From NCBI RefSeq assembly GCF_021462225.1, contig NC_061794.1, positions 15,517,784-15,581,783 of the forward strand: 64,000 nucleotides of DNA. Direction: 5' to 3'. This document shows, piece by piece, positions 63,524-64,000 of the stretch. Each line of letters starts with the position of its first letter. Within the stretch, counting starts at the first letter, position 1. A program made the position numbers and the translations under genes. The notes beneath the pieces were generated by a model. It saw only the letters and a program-made list of their open reading frames with translations, searched no databases and was not told the origin of the DNA. This stretch comes from Girardinichthys multiradiatus. Taxonomy: Eukaryota > Chordata > Actinopteri > Cyprinodontiformes > Goodeidae.

Positions 63524-64000
63524 TATGGTGCTTTGCTTAAGTATTCATATCCATTTGTTCTCATTGCAACCTCAAACTACTTCGATTTCTTGGGGTTTTA
63601 TGTGAGACCGCCACAAAGTAGTGCGTAGTTGTGAAGTGGAAGCAGAACGATACAGGGTTTTCATTCTCTTTCAAACAACAATCTGAAAAGTGTGGCATGT
63701 GTTTTGTTTGTATCCTGCCCACTATATGAAGATGCACCTCAATAAAATCTGGTATTACAAGTGTAATCAGTCGTCCTCAGAGGTCAGTAAATGGAGCAAC
63801 TTGTGTGTAATTTAATCTCTCAATAAATATTGACTTTGTGAAGGCCTTAGGGGTTGGCTAGGGAGCATTAATGAACAAACCGCATCATCAAGACCAAGAA
63901 AGCATTATTTTTGCAGATCTCAAAGAGCACTGTTTAGTCAATCACCCGAAACTGGTAGAGCACATCACAACCAAGAGCACAACCATGGTAACTCTGGAGG
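63524..64000 (+). mobile_element. decayed Tc1-like remnant in lrrc47 intron 1, runs off the edge
   Basis: It begins with the TIR-like GGTGCTTTGCTTAAGTATTC. It continues to GTGAAGGCCT and ATTAATGAACAAACCGCATC, matching a Tc1-like 5' region, and ends at GGTAACTCTGGAGG at the window edge, as also seen at 34.3 kb. No open frame. Confidence 0.65.

Noticed and set aside
1..64000. CRISPR arrays, operons or other prokaryotic systems
   Set aside because: The repeats found are transposon-derived and irregular, and the genes have spliceosomal introns; the DNA is vertebrate nuclear.

Overview
The window is nuclear DNA from a teleost fish, most likely a percomorph; the repeat families look cyprinodontiform-like, but that is only an impression. 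Three things show this. Genes are split into short exons with GT-AG introns. Two of the genes are recognisable vertebrate genes. Most of the remaining DNA is fish-type transposons: Tc1/mariner elements, tRNA-derived SINEs, LINEs, an endogenous retrovirus, and Harbinger and MITE relics. No bacterial features are present.

Left part, 1-37.7 kb: this is cep104 (ciliary-tip centrosomal protein 104) on the minus strand. Its promoter is near 37.5-37.7 kb, a 5'UTR exon ends at 37441, the start codon is at 36957, and 13 coding exons run leftward to 622. Phases join cleanly from exon to exon. They give 682 codons of an N-terminal jelly-roll, a coiled coil and a TOG domain; the zinc-finger C-terminus lies beyond the left edge. 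The introns hold two full-length Tc1-like DD34E elements with intact transposase frames, one nested in an older transposon. They also hold LINE and SINE copies, a 1449-bp solo LTR with a TGCC target duplication, and several decayed Tc1 remnants.

Middle part, 37.7-55.7 kb: a transposon graveyard. In order it holds a 52-base G run, a gypsy pol fragment, a 68-bp MITE, and its near-intact DD36E parent element. Next comes a degenerate endogenous retrovirus (5' LTR, His-tRNA-type primer site, gag-pol-env relics, no 3' LTR seen), then a LINE RT fragment. Last is a decayed Harbinger-type region with a MADF-BESS gene on the plus strand and a possible transposase tail on the minus strand.

Right part, 55.7-64 kb: an intronless 324-codon minus-strand ORF encodes an unrecognised coiled-coil protein. 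It has exact 20-residue tandem repeats carrying TQT (dynein light chain LC8-type) motifs and a C-terminal hydrophobic anchor. I regard this as the best candidate for something undescribed. Beyond it lies a roughly 2.8-kb structure: a 1.2-kb unit in head-to-head inverted duplication around a GC-rich 0.4-kb loop, plus a third partial copy. That third copy stops about 145 bp before the start codon of lrrc47, whose first exon (62927-63496, plus strand) begins the next gene. CEP104 and LRRC47 are also neighbours in human, which supports both calls.
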